Shown here one piece after another: positions 47,424 to 58,011 of a DNA stretch of 64,000 nucleotides (position 1 is its first letter; every line of letters starts with the position of its first letter). The translations under genes were made by a program, and so were the position numbers. The notes beneath the pieces were generated by a model that saw only the letters and a program-made list of their open reading frames with translations, was not told where the DNA came from and ran no database searches. The stretch is from contig NC_134683.1 in NCBI RefSeq assembly GCF_024713945.1, positions 498,501 through 562,500 of the forward strand, in the 5' to 3' direction. This DNA is from Dermatophagoides farinae (lineage: Eukaryota > Arthropoda > Arachnida > Sarcoptiformes > Pyroglyphidae).

Positions 47424-48959
47424 ATGGCAAGATTACCGAATGAAAATATTGATATTGAATTATTTCAAGATGATTTCAAATACATTGATCAAGAATTTTT
47501 CCCATCAGTTGTTTCGATTTTCAGTTTTATCTTCATTTGCTACAAAGAATATTTATTGATCACCGAAGAAGCGACATTTGCATATGGCGAAGGAATATGC
47601 TCATGGTTATCGTTGAAACATGATATGGCCAAACCACAACGGATATCTTGTCTTGATGATATGAAAATTGTTCAAGTAGATTCTGGCTGGAATTTTGTTG
47701 CCATTATAACTGATGATGGAAAAGTATTCATAGCCAGCGATTTTTATTCTAAATGGAAAACGAACAAAACATTACAATTGATTTCCAACGATAATGATCA
47801 GTTCAAGATGATTGCTTGTGGAGATTCACATTTATTATTGCTACGACAAGATGGTCATGTTTTCGCAATGGGCAGTAATTGTTATGGTCAAATAACTGGT
47901 AATAAAACATCATCATATGAAAGTATGATCCACATTGATAACCTAGAAAATGTCGAGCTCATAGCTTGTGGAGCGTTTCATAGTTTATCAACAACTAATA
48001 AAGGCAAAATTTATTCCTGGGGCCTTAATCATTGGGGTCAATTAGGTTATGGTGATGAAAACAAACGAAACACTCCATGTCTTGTTCCATTTCCAAATAG
48101 TGATTCAAGCTGCATCAAAGATATTGTGGCTGGCATGTATCATTCATTATTTTTATTCGAAAATGGTCAGCTTTGGGGATGTGGTTCTAATTATCATGGT
48201 GAACTCGGTCTTAGTGATAATATTGGACGATCAACACCGACAAAAATACCAATTGAAAATGTACAACAAATTGCATGTTCCAAATTCGGCAGGTTTTCAT
48301 TTGCACATGATGGATCATTGTATTATGCATGGGGCAAAACCAAACATGGCCCTAATTGGTCGTCACCTAGAAAATTGGATGATTCACATTCATCATTTGC
48401 TTCTGTATCAGTTCAGGTATTGGATTCACCAATCACCTTTGGCATCACATCAACAATCTATAAATTCGGTTCACATGATTCAATATCTTACAAATCAACA
48501 TTCCAATTATTTGATAATCAAGATAATTATGATGTGGAATTTATAATTGACAAAAAAATTATTAAGGCATGCAAATATTATCTAAAATCTGTATCGGAAT
48601 ATTATCGTCGAATGTTTTCCGGTAATTGGAGTGAAAATAATCAAGTAATCATCAACGATTATTCATATGAAACATACTATGCCTATTTACATATGTTACA
48701 TACGGGTAAAATTCATATTACTCGTCAAAATATAACCGAGCTTGTTGATTTATCCAACTGTTATGGCGATGAAAAATTGATGGGATATTGTAAAACATTC
48801 ATACGGAGTGATCTAAATAAGCATACGATAAGCATATATCATCCATTAATTCGAAAATATGAAATGAATGAATTACACGATAAACTCATTCATCTTGACC
48901 AAAATCACCGACAATCTTCAACAAAACGATCAAAATTTTTTAAAATCTTTTTTGTCTAG
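47424..48959 (+). CDS. RCC1-BTB protein RB6, altered C-terminus
   Basis: A single coding exon of 511 aa starting MARLPNENIDIELFQDD. RCC1 repeats (FVAIITDDGKVFIASD, LLLLRQDGHVFAMGSN, SLSTTNKGKIYSWGLNHWGQLG, SLFLFENGQLWGCGSN) and BTB (YDVEFIIDKKIIKACKYYLK, YYRRMFSGNWSENNQ) are complete. The last about 25 residues depart from the family: the LTHLIIEQVLPKITDN helix is replaced by LIHLDQNHRQSSTKRSKF, because a short deletion shifts the frame after LIHL. The propeller and BTB are intact, so partial function is possible. Confidence 0.82.
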   Translation: MARLPNENIDIELFQDDFKYIDQEFFPSVVSIFSFIFICYKEYLLITEEATFAYGEGICSWLSLKHDMAKPQRISCLDDMKIVQVDSGWNFVAIITDDGKVFIASDFYSKWKTNKTLQLISNDNDQFKMIACGDSHLLLLRQDGHVFAMGSNCYGQITGNKTSSYESMIHIDNLENVELIACGAFHSLSTTNKGKIYSWGLNHWGQLGYGDENKRNTPCLVPFPNSDSSCIKDIVAGMYHSLFLFENGQLWGCGSNYHGELGLSDNIGRSTPTKIPIENVQQIACSKFGRFSFAHDGSLYYAWGKTKHGPNWSSPRKLDDSHSSFASVSVQVLDSPITFGITSTIYKFGSHDSISYKSTFQLFDNQDNYDVEFIIDKKIIKACKYYLKSVSEYYRRMFSGNWSENNQVIINDYSYETYYAYLHMLHTGKIHITRQNITELVDLSNCYGDEKLMGYCKTFIRSDLNKHTISIYHPLIRKYEMNELHDKLIHLDQNHRQSSTKRSKFFKIFFV

Positions 48960-49134
48960 TTTCACCATCTACAATCAATCATTCCATATTGTTTCAAAAA
49001 AATTAAAAATTTGCTTTTTCATTTTTCTTTTTAATTTTGATCAATAAATCAAATTCAAAATCAAAACCATTCAAATGACTTGCTTAGCTTATTTTTCACA
49101 AAAATTTGGTTCTTATATGCTATTTAATTCTTTT
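48960..49134. other. RB6 3' flank
   Basis: AT-rich 3' flank unlike the other array 3' UTRs; similar words recur after RB7 near 51120-51240 (GACTTGCTTAGCTTATTTTT). Confidence 0.5.
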
Positions 49135-49588
49135 TTCTCTTCTGAATTGGCAGGAAACCGAAAAATTGGAATGGCAAAAACCAGCCTGGAAAAAATGTGG
49201 CCATGTATCACAGACTTATTTTCAGGGCCCGATAAAAACTTTGGACTCGTCCACCACTTTCGATCAACGTACGGTGGTAAATATGAGTAGCAAAACAATC
49301 ACCCGAACACATGGTCTATGTGACAAGTGGAGTGGTCAAACCGATTGGCAGTGGGACAGTTGGAAAAATCATATAAAAGTCCATGCCACACAAGCAATCA
49401 TCAAGTCATCACCTCGGATCATTTTTGCTGGCTGGCCGTTTTAATTTACCACCATCATCATCACCACAAACATTTTGTTTTTTATTTTTCCAACACCTGT
49501 ATTTTCATTTTTACAATATTAAATTTTCTTATATTTTTAAATCTGTGTTGTGTATGAATACGCATGTGTGTATTTCATCATCGACCTA
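49135..49588 (+). promoter_or_regulatory. Type II upstream module, copy B
   Basis: Same module as 37497-38151 and 51665-52328, with TATAAAAG at 49372-49379. It lacks the last part of the module (the segment with TTGATCATTTCTTTTC and TCTCGCATAT) before the damaged RB7 start. Confidence 0.65.
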
Positions 49589-51078
49589 ATGGCAAGATGA
49601 CCGACATGAAAATACATGATATTGAATTATTTCAAGATGATTTCAAATCACATTGATCAAGAATTTTTCAATTATCAGTTGTTTCGTGAGTGTTTTTCAT
49701 TTTCAGCAAGATCATCGACTGAAAATATAATCGATATTGAATTATTTCAAGATGATCTCGAAAACATTCATCAAGAATTTTTCCAATCAAAAAATTTACT
49801 TTAAAACAATTTTTATTGATGACCGAAAAAGCTACATATGCATATGGCGAAAAAATATGCTCATGGTTATCGTTGAAACATGATATGACCAAACCACAAC
49901 TGATATCACTTTTAAATGATAAGAAAATCGTTCAAGTAGATTCTGGCAGGGATATTGTCTCCATTCTAACTGATGATGGACAAGTATTCATAGCCAGCGA
50001 TGTTAAATCTAAATGGGAAACGAATAAAACATTACGATTAATCAACACCGGTAATGACTGTTTCAAGATGATTGCTTGTGGAAGGGGGCATTTATTAATG
50101 CTACGACAAGATGGTCATGTTTTCGCTATGGGTGATAATAGTTATGGTCAAATAACTGGTAATGAAAAATCATCATTTGAAAGTATGATCCACATTGCTA
50201 AACTAGAAAATGTCGAGCTCATAGTTTGTGGACGGTTTCAAAGTTTATCAATAACCAATAATGGAGAGATTTATTCCTGGGGCCTTAATGAATTTGGTCA
50301 ATTAGGTCTTGGGGATGAAAAAAACCGAAACACCCCATGTCTTATTCCATTTCCAAATGATGATTTAATCGATATCCGAATTAAAGATATTGTGGCTGGT
50401 ATGTATCATTCATTATTTTTATTCGAAAATGGTCAGCTTTGGGGATGTGGTTCTAATAAATATGGTGAACTTGGTCTTGGTGTTGATATTAAACGATCAA
50501 AGTTGATGAAAATACCGATTGAAAATGTACAAAAAATTGCATGTTCAAAATTCGACAGCTTTTCATTGGCATATGATGGATCATCGTATTATGCATGGGG
50601 CAGAAATAGCAGCTGGTCAGCACCTAAAAAATTGGATTATCATCCGACATCATTTGCTTCTGCATCGACAATGATTCTATCATCCCCACTAACATTTGGA
50701 ATCACATCAACAATCTATGAATTCGGATCACAGGATTCAATATCGTACCAATGCAAATCAATCATCCAATTATTTGATAATCAAGATAGCTATGATGTGG
50801 AATTTTTGATTGACAAAAAACGTATCAAGGCGAGTAAATGTTATCTCAAATCTGTATCGGAATATTATCGACGAATGTTTTCCGGAAATTGGACTGAAAA
50901 TGATCAAGTAACCATCGACGATTATTCGTATGAAACATACTATGCATATTTACGTATGTTACATACGGGTAAAATTCATATTAACCGTCAAAATATAACC
51001 GAGCTTGTTGATTTGGCCAACTGTTATGGCGATGAAAAATTGATGAAATATTGTGAAACATTTATACGGAATGATTAA
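49589..51078 (+). pseudogene. RCC1-BTB gene RB7, broken at both ends
   Basis: The start region is scrambled: a first damaged copy of the N-terminus (49589-49685) is followed by a second (about 49710-49790, ARSSTEN and DIELFQDDLEN), neither in frame with the body. From the ATG at 49816 a frame of 420 aa runs MMTEKATYAYGEKICSWLS through complete RCC1 repeats and BTB, then stops after CETFIRND, about 75 residues early. The body is well kept, so the damage is recent or the 420-aa frame is still used. Confidence 0.75.
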
Positions 51079-51664
51079 AATTTCTTGATTTGATAGGTTT
51101 TACCATCAAAAATCCTTTATTAGATAATAATTCCATTGTTTCAAAAAAAAATTAAATCAAAAATTTACTTTATCATTTTTCTTTTCCAATTTTTTATCAA
51201 TAAATCAAAACAATTCATATGACTTGCTTAGCTTATTTTTTTTCGCTTTACCATTGCCATCCATATGGATAACAATGAAAAAACAATCAATTTTCATAAT
51301 TAAATTCATCATCAATTGGCCATCGATAATGATCATCAACTTAGTATTCGACGCTTTTCTTCAAATCGCTCCTAAACAGTCGTCATTTGAAATATTTTTG
51401 TAAAACTTCGAACAATTATCTGTCGCACCACAAGGTACAAGAATAATGTCATATGAGCTTGATACCTCGAGTCTCTAGAGGTCAAAAGGCAGAAAATTGT
51501 CACTTCTAACAGCGAAGAGGTATACAAAAATTGACCTTTTTTCAAAAACCTTTCCATTTTTCTCTCTTTTTCTGAATTTTTGATAAAAATCAAAGGGGTG
51601 CAAAATGGTTTTCCAACATAAAAACCACCAAAAAAATCGACCAAAATGGCTGTTCGGTTTCATT
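51079..51664. other. Intergenic, unexplained block
   Basis: RB7 3' flank, then about 51370-51650 with a mixed base composition and no similarity I can recognise elsewhere in the window. A short frame here has no family features. Confidence 0.4.
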
Positions 51665-52328
51665 AACAGTCGTATATTAACATTAGGAATTTCTATGTAA
51701 GAAATAAACATGTGATGTCCTAAAATGAACATCGATTTTGAATTCTTTTTGAATTGACAAGGAAGCGAAGAATTGGAATGGCAAAAACCAGCGTGGAAAA
51801 AACGTGGCCATGTGTCACAGACTTATTTTCAGGGCCCGATAAAAACTTTGGACTCGTCCACCACTTTCGATCAACGTACGGTGGTGAATATGAGTAGCGA
51901 AAAATCACTCAAACACATGGTCTACGTGACAAGTGGCGTGGTCAAACCGATTGGCAGTTGAATAGTTGGAAAAATCATATAAAAGTCCATGCCACACAAG
52001 CAATCATCAAGTCATCACCTCGGATCATTTTTGCTGGCTGGCCGTTTTAATTTACCACCATCATCATCACCACAAACATTTTGTTTTTTATTTTTCCCAC
52101 ACCTGTATTTTCATTTTTAAATTTTCTCATATTTTTAAATCTGTGTTGTGTGTGAATACGCATTTGTGTATGTTAACTTTGTCCACCAAGAATGCTATAC
52201 ATGACATACATATACAATACATGACGTCACGCATTTGTTGATCATTCCTTTCCACCGTCATTAATTTTCGCATATTCTCGTTGGTCAATATTTTGTGTTT
52301 ATAATTCGAGTGTTTTTCATCATCGATA
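51665..52328 (+). promoter_or_regulatory. Type II upstream module, copy C
   Basis: Nearly the same as copy A along its whole length, beginning AACAGTCGTATATTAACATT, with TATAAAAG at 51978-51985 and TTTTTCATCATCGATA before the ATG at 52329. Confidence 0.65.
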
Positions 52329-55256
52329 ATGGCAAGATCACCGATTGATAATATCGATATTGAATTATTTCAAGATGATCTCGAAAACATTGATCAAGAA
52401 TTTCTTCAATCAGTCATTTCGATTTTCAGCTTTACTACTCCCCTAAACTCTAAAAAGGAATTTTTATTGATGACCAAAGAAGCTACATATGCTTATGGCA
52501 AAGTAATATGTTCATGGTTATCGTTGAAACGTAAAATGACTAAACCACAACAGATACCGCTTTTAAATGACATGAAAATTGTTCAAGTAGATTACGGCTG
52601 TAATTTTGTAGTGATTCTAGCTGATAATGGACAAGTATTCATAGCCAGTAATCGTCCTGGTTGGAATACGAAAAAAACATTACGATTGATTTCCAACGAT
52701 AATGACCGTATCAAGATGATTGCTTGTGGAGAGTCGCATTTATTATTGTTACGACAAGATGGTCATGTTTTCGCTATGGGTGATAATAATTATTTTCGAT
52801 TAAATGCTCACAGAGAATCATATGACAGTATGATCAACATTGATAACCTAGAGAATGTCAAGCTCATAGTTTGTGGAATGCGACATAGTTTTTCAATAAC
52901 TAATAATGGAGAGATTTATTCCTGGGACATTAATAATTGTGGCCAATTAGGTCTTGGTGATCAAAAAAACAGAAACACCCCATGTCTTGTTGCATATCCT
53001 AATGCTGACTTGATCAATATCCGAATCAAAGATATTGTTGCTGGTTATCAACATTCATTATTTTTATTCGAAAATGGTGAGCTTTGGGGATGTGGTTCTA
53101 ATAACCATGGTGAACTTGGTCTTGGTGATAAAAATAATCGATCGAATTTGACAAAAATACCGATTGAAAATGTACAACAAATCGCATGTTCATCATCCTA
53201 TTCATTGGCATATGATGGATCATCGTACTATGCATGGGGCGAAACCAAATATGGCAATTGGTTATTACCGAGAAAATTGGATGATTCGTATTCATCATTT
53301 GCTTCTGTGTCGACAATGATTCTATCATCACCACGCACATTTGGCCTCACATCAATAATCCATGAATTCGGATCATTTGATTCAATATCGTATCAATGCA
53401 AATCAATCATCCAATTATTCGATAATCAAGATAGTTATGATGTGGAATTTATAATTGACAAAAAACGTATAAAGGCATGCAAATGTTATCTCAAATCTGC
53501 GTCGGAATATTATTTTCGAATGTTTTCCGGTAATTGGGGTGAAAATGATCAAGTAATCATCAACGATTATTCGTATGAAACATACTATGCATATCTACGT
53601 ATGTTACATACGGGTGAAATTCATATTAATCATCAAAACATAACCGAACTTGTTGATCTGGCCAATTGTTATGGTGATGAAAGGTTGATGAAATATTGTG
53701 AAACATTCATACAAAATGATCTAAATGAACAAACTATGCCTACATATCTTCCATTAATTAACAAATATGAAATGAGGAAATTGTACCATAAACTCAGAAA
53801 TATGGCAAGACCACATACTGAAAATATCGATATTGATTTATTTGATGCTTTGGATTACATCGATCAAGAATTTCTCAAATCTGTTGTTTCGATTTTCAGT
53901 TTTTTTACTTACGAAAAAATGGATAAAAAAAAAGAATTTTTATTGATGACCAAAGAAGCTACATATGCATATGGCAAAGAAATATGCTCATGGTTATCAT
54001 TGGAACGTAAAATGACTAAACCACAACGGATATCTTGTCTTGATGATATGAAAATCGTTCAAGCAGATTTTGGCTGGAATTTTGTTGCCATTCTAACTGA
54101 TGATGGTCGAGTGTATCTGGCAAGCGAACATTCTAATTGGAATTGGAAGACGAATAATACTTTCCGATTAATCAACACCGGTAATGATTGTTTCAAGATG
54201 ATTGCTTGTGGAGAGTCGCATTTATTATTATTACGACAAGATGGTCATGTTTTCGCTATGGGTGATAATAGTCGTGGTCAACTAACTGGTAATGAAAAAT
54301 CATCATATGAAAGTATGATTCACATTGATATCCTAGAGAATGTCAAGCTCATAGCTTGTGGAAGGCAACATTGTTTATCAACAACTAATAAAGGAGAAAT
54401 TTATTCCTGGGGACATAGTAAATCTTGTCAGTTAGGTCTTGTTGCATTTCCAAATGATGATTCAACCCGCATCAAAGATATTGTGGCTGGCTTCCAACAT
54501 GCATTATTTTTATTCGAAAATGGTCAGCTTTGGGAATGTGGTTATTATTATAAACGATCAACACCGACAAAAATACCGATTGAAAATGTAAAAAAAATTG
54601 CATGTTCGAAATTCCACTACTTTTCATTGGCGTACGATGGATCATCGTATTATGCATGGGGCAAAACCCATTATGGCAGTTGGTCATCACCTGAAAAATT
54701 GGATGATTCGCATTCATCATTTGCTTCTGCATCAGCTCAGGTATTGTATTCACCACTCACATTTGGCCTCACATCAATCTATGACTACAAATCACATGAT
54801 CCAATATCGTACCAATGCAAATCAATCCTCCGATTATTTGATAATCAAGATAGTTATGATGTGGAATTTTTAATTGACAAAAAACGTATTAAGGCGAGTA
54901 AATGTTATCTTAAATCTGCATCGGAATATTATCGTCTAATGTTTTCCGGCAATTGGATTAAAAAGGATCAAGTACCCATCGAGAATTATTCGTATGAAAC
55001 ATACTATGCATATCTACGTATGTTACATACGGGTGAAATTCATATTAATCATCAAAACATAACCGAACTTGTTGATCTGGCCAATTGTTATGGTGATGAA
55101 AAATTGATGAAATATTGTGGAACATTCATACGGAGTGATCTAAATGAACAAACTATGCCCGCATATGTTTCATTAATTGAAAAATACGAAATGAAGGAAT
55201 TGGACGATAAACTCACTCACCTTACTATCAAACAAGTGTTACCGAAAGTTACCTAG
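52329..55256 (+). CDS. Fused double RCC1-BTB protein RB8-RB9 (975 aa)
   Basis: One uninterrupted frame of 975 codons holds two complete RCC1-BTB modules. Module 1 (residues 1-491) starts MARSPIDNIDIELFQDD and has the propeller, BTB (YYFRMFSGNWGENDQ, LVDLANCYGDERLMKYCETF) and the next helix up to KLYHKLRN. Module 2 (residues 492-975) starts directly with MARPHTENIDIDLFDAL, a normal gene start at 53802, and repeats the layout. Module 1 lacks the usual last about 40 residues, and the 3' UTR and promoter that should lie between the genes are gone. Module 2 stops early after IKQVLPKVT. In module 2 one loop is shortened (SKSCQLGLVAFPN). The frame is kept across nearly 3 kb, so the double protein may be made. 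Confidence 0.85.
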   Translation: MARSPIDNIDIELFQDDLENIDQEFLQSVISIFSFTTPLNSKKEFLLMTKEATYAYGKVICSWLSLKRKMTKPQQIPLLNDMKIVQVDYGCNFVVILADNGQVFIASNRPGWNTKKTLRLISNDNDRIKMIACGESHLLLLRQDGHVFAMGDNNYFRLNAHRESYDSMINIDNLENVKLIVCGMRHSFSITNNGEIYSWDINNCGQLGLGDQKNRNTPCLVAYPNADLINIRIKDIVAGYQHSLFLFENGELWGCGSNNHGELGLGDKNNRSNLTKIPIENVQQIACSSSYSLAYDGSSYYAWGETKYGNWLLPRKLDDSYSSFASVSTMILSSPRTFGLTSIIHEFGSFDSISYQCKSIIQLFDNQDSYDVEFIIDKKRIKACKCYLKSASEYYFRMFSGNWGENDQVIINDYSYETYYAYLRMLHTGEIHINHQNITELVDLANCYGDERLMKYCETFIQNDLNEQTMPTYLPLINKYEMRKLYHKLRNMARPHTENIDIDLFDALDYIDQEFLKSVVSIFSFFTYEKMDKKKEFLLMTKEATYAYGKEICSWLSLERKMTKPQRISCLDDMKIVQADFGWNFVAILTDDGRVYLASEHSNWNWKTNNTFRLINTGNDCFKMIACGESHLLLLRQDGHVFAMGDNSRGQLTGNEKSSYESMIHIDILENVKLIACGRQHCLSTTNKGEIYSWGHSKSCQLGLVAFPNDDSTRIKDIVAGFQHALFLFENGQLWECGYYYKRSTPTKIPIENVKKIACSKFHYFSLAYDGSSYYAWGKTHYGSWSSPEKLDDSHSSFASASAQVLYSPLTFGLTSIYDYKSHDPISYQCKSILRLFDNQDSYDVEFLIDKKRIKASKCYLKSASEYYRLMFSGNWIKKDQVPIENYSYETYYAYLRMLHTGEIHINHQNITELVDLANCYGDEKLMKYCGTFIRSDLNEQTMPAYVSLIEKYEMKELDDKLTHLTIKQVLPKVT

Positions 55257-55919
55257 AATTTTCTACAAAACAATCAAAAATCTATTGAATTTCTCAATTG
55301 ATTTTACGATCAACAACGATTGTTTTTTTAACGGATGTGAATCATTAATTCAGTTTTAATTCAATTCTTGTAAAAAAATACATACATGATCTAATTCGAA
55401 AATCCTGTTTGTTCCATTAAAAGATTTTTTTTCCATCAAATTTATAATGATTTCAAATGAGTTTAATTAATCGTAATCATCATTTCAATTGCGACAATCA
55501 TGATTTGATTACGAGAATATTTTGATTTGGGTAGAGTAGTAGATTAAACTTGTATTGTTGCTAAATTATTAAATGTTTTGTTTGTTGTTTTTTTTGGATT
55601 TGATTTGATTTGACCAATCTTTTTCCATCATTTATTCGAAATTTTTTTTTCAAGTTCAAATAAAATTTGATTACACATTATATATGAACGTACCTCGTGA
55701 TGACGATGATGATGATTGTTCGAAACTTTGTCATGTGCTTCGTTTTTTGATTCGCTTCATGTTTTTCAACATTCATTAATTTGATTATTATCAAACACGT
55801 ATCTGGTATTGTTGTTTGTTTTTTTTTGTTTCTTAATAATTTCATTTCCATTATTGTTCATTATAGATTTTGGTTTTTTATTCGTTTGTCCTTGTTTGTT
55901 ACGATCAAATTTATCAATC
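55257..55919. other. Array 3' UTR and leader of RB10
   Basis: To about 55560 it matches the 3' parts of other array genes, including a decayed KSIEFLN stretch. The remainder is AT-rich leader without type I or type II modules. Confidence 0.5.
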
Positions 55920-57527
55920 ATGCATAAATCACGAGATGATGTTATCGAAATCGAGCTATTTAAAGATGTTTTCAAATCGATTGATCAAGAATTTTTTGAT
56001 TCAATTATCTTAATTGCTAGCCTATTCAATGATAATGGAGAATTTCTTTTAATCACCAATGATTATAACGTCTATGTTTATGGTACAAAAATTTGTTCAT
56101 ATTTATCATTTGAGCATGATCAAGGACGTCCACAAAAAGTAGCCATTTTAAATGGTTTTGAAATCGTTCAAGTGGATTCTGGTGAAAATTTTGTTGCCCT
56201 ATTAAATCATGATGGTCAAGTCTATCTCGCCAGTAATGATCTTAATTGGAAAACAAATGAAACATTCAGATTGATTTCAAATGATGATAACCATTTTGAA
56301 ATGATTGCCTGTGGAGCCAAATATTTGTTGTTGCTACGTCAAGATGGTATGGTATTTAAATTGGGTGATAATGAGTATGTTCAATCAACCTGTGGCTTAT
56401 TATCATATGAAACAATGATCTATATTGGGCTCGAAAATGTCAAGCAAATATCTTGTGGACGATTTCATAGTATTGCCTTGACTAATACGGGCGAAATTTA
56501 TTCCTGGGGCCGTAATGAATATGGTCAATTAGGTGTTGGTGATAAAAATGAACGAATCACTCCAACTATTGTTAAATTTGACACTACGATCGATAATCAA
56601 ATCAAAAATATTGCCACTGGTGAAAATCATTCACTATTCTTAGTCGAAAACGGTCAACTTTGGGGTTGTGGATCAAATTGTGATGGCCAACTTGGCCTTG
56701 GCATTGATAAAACAGATAACTATTCTGGTTCAAAAATGATAGTCAATAAACCAATTGAAAAACCCATAAAAATACCGATTGAAAAGGTGAAAAAAATGGC
56801 ATGTTCAAAGTTTCATAATTTTTCCCTGGCTTATGATGGAACATCATATTTTGGTTGTGGCCAAATTAGAAACAAAAGTTTTTGGCGATCACCTTGCAAA
56901 CTGGAATCAAAATCATTTTCAGCGGCATCAGTAAATATGATTTCCTTTCCAATAACATTTGGCCTAACAACAACGATCTATGAATTGGAACCTCATTATT
57001 CTATATCGACCATCAGATTATTCAATAATCCAGATAATTTTGATGTAGAATTCATAATTAAAGGTAAACGTATAAAAGCATGTAAATGTTACCTAAAAAT
57101 GGAATCTGATTATTATCGTCGAATGTTTTCTGGTGCTTGGAAAGAAAATATCGAAGTAGAAATCAAAGATTATTGCTACAATACATATTATATCTATTTG
57201 CGTATGTTACATTCTGGCTCGATTCGAATCAATCAACAAAATATAACCGAACTAATCGATCTGGCCAATTGTTATTGTGACGGAAGATTAATGCGATATT
57301 GTCGAACATTCCTACAAAATGATCTCAATAAACGTACAATGCGCACATATCTTTCATTGATTATAAAATATGAACTAAAAGAAATGCATGCCAAACTTGG
57401 CCAACTTGCCATCGATGAAGTATTGCCGAAAATTACTGATAATATTCTTCAAAACGGTGATGATTCTATAACAAAATTTCTTGATTGGTTTTTCAATCAA
57501 CAATCATTTCTTAAAAATGAAATATAA
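55920..57527 (+). CDS. RCC1-BTB protein RB10 (diverged)
   Basis: A single coding exon of 535 aa from ATG 55920 (MHKSRDDVIEIELFKDV). RCC1 repeats (FVALLNHDGQVYLASND, LLLLRQDGMVFKLGDNEY, SIALTNTGEIYSWGRNEYGQLGVG, SLFLVENGQLWGCGSNCDGQLGLG), then BTB at about 370-465 (FDVEFIIKGKRIKACKCYLK, YYRRMFSGAWKENIE). The end WFFNQQSFLKNEI is like RB4. One RCC1 loop carries an insert (TDNYSGSKMIVNKPIEKP). The frame is open to 55809, which would add a hydrophobic leader; I prefer 55920 because it matches the N-termini of the family. Intact. Confidence 0.87.
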   Translation: MHKSRDDVIEIELFKDVFKSIDQEFFDSIILIASLFNDNGEFLLITNDYNVYVYGTKICSYLSFEHDQGRPQKVAILNGFEIVQVDSGENFVALLNHDGQVYLASNDLNWKTNETFRLISNDDNHFEMIACGAKYLLLLRQDGMVFKLGDNEYVQSTCGLLSYETMIYIGLENVKQISCGRFHSIALTNTGEIYSWGRNEYGQLGVGDKNERITPTIVKFDTTIDNQIKNIATGENHSLFLVENGQLWGCGSNCDGQLGLGIDKTDNYSGSKMIVNKPIEKPIKIPIEKVKKMACSKFHNFSLAYDGTSYFGCGQIRNKSFWRSPCKLESKSFSAASVNMISFPITFGLTTTIYELEPHYSISTIRLFNNPDNFDVEFIIKGKRIKACKCYLKMESDYYRRMFSGAWKENIEVEIKDYCYNTYYIYLRMLHSGSIRINQQNITELIDLANCYCDGRLMRYCRTFLQNDLNKRTMRTYLSLIIKYELKEMHAKLGQLAIDEVLPKITDNILQNGDDSITKFLDWFFNQQSFLKNEI

Positions 57528-58011
57528 ATCATCATCATTTGTTTGCATTTTTTTCTACATCGAATGAAATACGTGTGATTATTAATTAATTAAAACACTA
57601 ATTGAAATTAAAATTGAAAACTTTTCGCGAAAGATTCGAAATTTTGTGCGCATGTGTATTTTGTTTGTTTATTTGTTTCGAATGTGTTTGAATTTAAGTT
57701 AAGTTAAAAAAAAAAATTTTCAACGTTTGTTACCAATTGTTGTCGATAAATGAATGAATGTCAACATTTTGTTGGTATCTTTGGATACCGAAGAAATAAA
57801 AAAAAACCTTGAAATAAGAAATATTGATCCGTTGAAAAGAAGCAACACACACACACACGCAATTTACTGAAAATTCATTTGGTGAGTTGCATTGTTTTTT
57901 AGCTTGAATATTTTCAACTGATAAAAAAAAAACTTTCAATTTGTTTTTACAGTTTTGCCAATAATGTTTTCGAATCGAATCAAATGATGAATATATCGAA
58001 TAACGGTCATC
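57528..58011. other. Intergenic, no gene seen
   Basis: 3' flank of RB10 and 5' flank of the CD36-family gene. It has a short CA repeat near 57845-57860 and A tracts. Confidence 0.45.

Noticed and set aside
49686-49706. Intron-like GTGAGT...TTTTCAG of 21 bp in RB7
   Set aside because: Too short to splice, and the sequence is explained by the common 5' UTR word GAGTGTTTTTCAT of the array.
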